Shown one piece after another: positions 61,868 to 64,000 of a DNA stretch of 64,000 bases; positions within the stretch are counted from its first letter, which is position 1; the number at the start of each line of letters is the position of its first letter. This DNA comes from Megamerina dolium (Eukaryota > Arthropoda > Insecta > Diptera > Megamerinidae), in contig OY978529.1 in the NCBI GenBank assembly GCA_963854835.1, forward strand, positions 38,622,055 through 38,686,054, given 5' to 3'. A program made the position numbers and the translations under genes. The notes beneath the pieces are model-generated. The model was given only the letters and a program-made list of their open reading frames with translations. It was not told the origin of the DNA and did no database searches.

Positions 61868-62155
61868 CTAAAGCACTGATTGTGAAATTTTGTCTCTTCT
61901 AAGAAGTCGCGCCAGATCGTCTCTATCAAGTAAATGCGAGACCATAGGATCCGAAGGTATATTTTTGGTCTGAAGTAATGTAGAGCACAATATCTCTAGA
62001 TCATCTGCCAAAAATGAAAAATCCTTGTCATTCCATTTAAAATTTATAAATGATAAAATTTGTGCGATAAATTTCCCATAAAAATATTCATACAATACAA
62101 TGAAATAAGATCCATCATCGTCTCTGTTCCTGGTGTTGAATAATTTTCGCAACAT
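61868..62155 (-). CDS. Unassigned 95-codon ORF, possible exon
   Basis: The frame reads MLRKLFNTRNRDDDGSYF, then LYEYFYGKFIAQILSF, DFSFLADDLEILCSTLL and HLLDRDDLARLLRRDK before a stop. The residues are mixed and helix-like, unlike the Phe/Tyr/Lys-dominated chance ORFs around it. Directly upstream on the minus strand is a good acceptor, CACTTTTTAG (ending near 62165), with GTAACCTCA before the ATG, so this could be a terminal exon of a gene running in from the right. I recognise no family, and no upstream exon could be tied to it. Confidence 0.3.
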   Translation of the reverse strand: MLRKLFNTRNRDDDGSYFIVLYEYFYGKFIAQILSFINFKWNDKDFSFLADDLEILCSTLLQTKNIPSDPMVSHLLDRDDLARLLRRDKISQSVL

Positions 62156-64000
62156 TGAGGTTACCTAAAAAGTGATTACAATTCTTTCTACAATTACTCC
62201 GAGCAAAGTTCAAAAATTTGCTAAAATGCTTGTCTTTCTCAAAAGGCATTGTTATTGAATTGATCTCAACGGAATTCTAATCTACTATGTAATGTGCTGA
62301 AAGGCAAATTACTAACCGCTATGATAAATACAATAAAATAAGCTCAATGAAAAATTCTACATATTTCAAATTTTGTTTCGTTTTATTTAAATTTAATTCA
62401 TTTTGAACTTTTATTAGCTAAAACCGCATTTAATATTTATAACATTGTTTGATTTGTTTGTTCATTTGTTTTCTATATAAAAGTTCATTAATTTAATAAT
62501 ATTTATGCAAAAAAAAACATATATACATACTTGTATATATCTTTTATAGTTATTATAATTTCTATTATTATTTTAAATGATTACATACAATATATAGAAT
62601 ACATATACGTACATAAGTCAAATCTTAAATTTATATAATTTTTATAATACATACAAAATATATAATAATTATTTAAAATTAATAAATTTCGTTTTTTTTT
62701 TTCATTTCATTACATTTTATATTTATATTTATATATTTGTTTCTTTATTTTAATATAATGTTGACGACTATAATTTGTAATTTTAAATTAATATCATAGA
62801 AAAAAATAATAATTAAAATTAAAAATTAATAGAAACGAATTAAAAAAAACATATATTTAATATTACATTACAAATTATTGCATTCGATTGTGGGTGTGTG
62901 TGTGGAGGGTGTGGGTGTGTATATATGTATGTGCGTGCAACGGAGGGTTAGGATAGATGGATTATGGAAATACTCGTAGAAATACTCGTATGAACACCAA
63001 AGAGACATATATTGGCATTATTATACTCATATATGTACGTATTATTTATAATATTTTTGATATATTTATCTTTTTTAATTATTTTTACTATTTAAATAAG
63101 TAATACTTAAAATTAAGTACGACTTAATTTCTTTATTTTACTCAAATTATTTTTGCAATTAAAAATAATAAAGGAATCCTACATAAGCACATTTATAGTT
63201 GATTTGATTTTCTCCTAAATACTCGTAATATGATTTTCGTTGTTCACACATATTTAATAGATGAGAAATAATATATAAAAATTGTATAGTATGTTCGTCA
63301 GTGGCAGTTATTAAGCAACCTAAAAAAATCACTCTACTAAAAAGGTACAAACATACACTGCGATACAAGTGATAGAGTTCGAGAGTGTCTTTCCCTTTTC
63401 CTTATTGTGAAAGTACTGCCATTAAACTGTCGATGTGTTGCAAGTACTTATTTCACTGGACGTTTCGTGAGATCGCTTTTAGAACAAACGCGAATGCAAA
63501 GTGTTGCACCAAAATGATAAAATTATGACTTGTGGACATTTTTGTAAAAATGTTCGAAAAATTTGATTAAACACAATCAATATGTAATGAAAAAAATCTG
63601 AAAAACGGCCTTATTCCGTCCAAATCAAAACTAGATTCAAGTAAAACTATAATAATTCGCTTGGACATTCTCAATGAAAGCAAAAAACACTTCCCATCGA
63701 ACTTTCACTTGCACTTCATCCGTTTGTACCTTGACAATATTCAAATAATTGCAATTCAATATAAAGCTCTCTCTTTTGTATAATCCGACAAGATTATACA
63801 CTCTATTTTAAATACTTTTGTCTCTTTTTTGTTCAATTTATATTCAATTTAATTTTCTAAAGTTGTTACAACTTAATGGAAGTTCAATTTTTGTTGATTT
63901 TGAGCATTGCTTACACCTATTTTATATAATTTCAATTTTTGTTGTTCATTTTAATTTAGAATGATAATTTTCAAAAAAAAAAAAAAATTATAATGTTCTT
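62156..64000. other. Very A+T-rich stretch to the window end
   Basis: Long AATTTA/TTTATT stretches (62380-62880), a GT/GGGTGTG patch (62885-62960) and a poly-A run near the end (63975-63988). The 69-codon minus-strand ORF 63159-63368 (HTIQFLYIISHLLNMCEQRK) has moderately protein-like content but no recognisable motif. It could be an exon of the same unknown gene as 61868-62155, but nothing shows that. Confidence 0.35.

Noticed and set aside
1..64000. CRISPR arrays, operons, bacterial promoters
   Set aside because: The window is insect nuclear DNA; no spaced direct repeats with unique spacers and no prokaryotic gene layout occur.

Overview
The window looks like non-coding, repeat-rich DNA from a higher fly (Brachycera), plausibly a tephritid fruit fly. 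The evidence is the strong A+T richness, several mariner transposase relics, a transposase relic with the DD41D spacing I recall from the rosa mariners of tephritids, tRNA-derived SINEs, and one small gene encoding a Cys-Gly-Pro repeat protein like the dipteran male-specific sperm proteins. The genus call is inference; a search of fly genomes would settle it. No housekeeping gene, rRNA or functional tRNA gene was recognised.

Layout. 1-5.9 kb: short dispersed repeats, two SINEs (one with a perfect 14-bp target duplication), and the 3' end of a LINE. 8.5-9.2 kb: array of repeat family A. 10.7-11.65 kb: long pyrimidine-rich tract. 12.2-13.3 kb: broken DD41D mariner. 16.5-20.7 kb: a SINE; a family A array split by a 0.7-kb element with 16-bp inverted ends; and a 1.56-kb element with 13-bp inverted ends holding three 298-bp tandem units. 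20.7-31.4 kb: A+T-rich DNA with little recognisable. 31.4-49.5 kb: relics of three more mariner families, a SINE cluster, a SINE next to a mariner relic, and two LINE fragments, one with a 10-bp target duplication. 49.5-50.8 kb: more arrays and a (TA)n tract. 52.75-53.23 kb: the sperm-protein-like gene, minus strand, with a likely 5'UTR intron. 54-58.8 kb: repeats and microsatellites. 58.8-61.6 kb: a family A array split by a 1.9-kb LINE relic with RT and RNase H. 61.9-64 kb: one unassigned ORF and very A+T-rich DNA.

The only gene I would defend as a working host gene is the Cys-Gly-Pro gene. Everything else recognisable is selfish DNA, nearly all broken. The parts relate by nesting: elements lie inside older repeat arrays, and SINEs share their 3' tail with a LINE that may have mobilised them.
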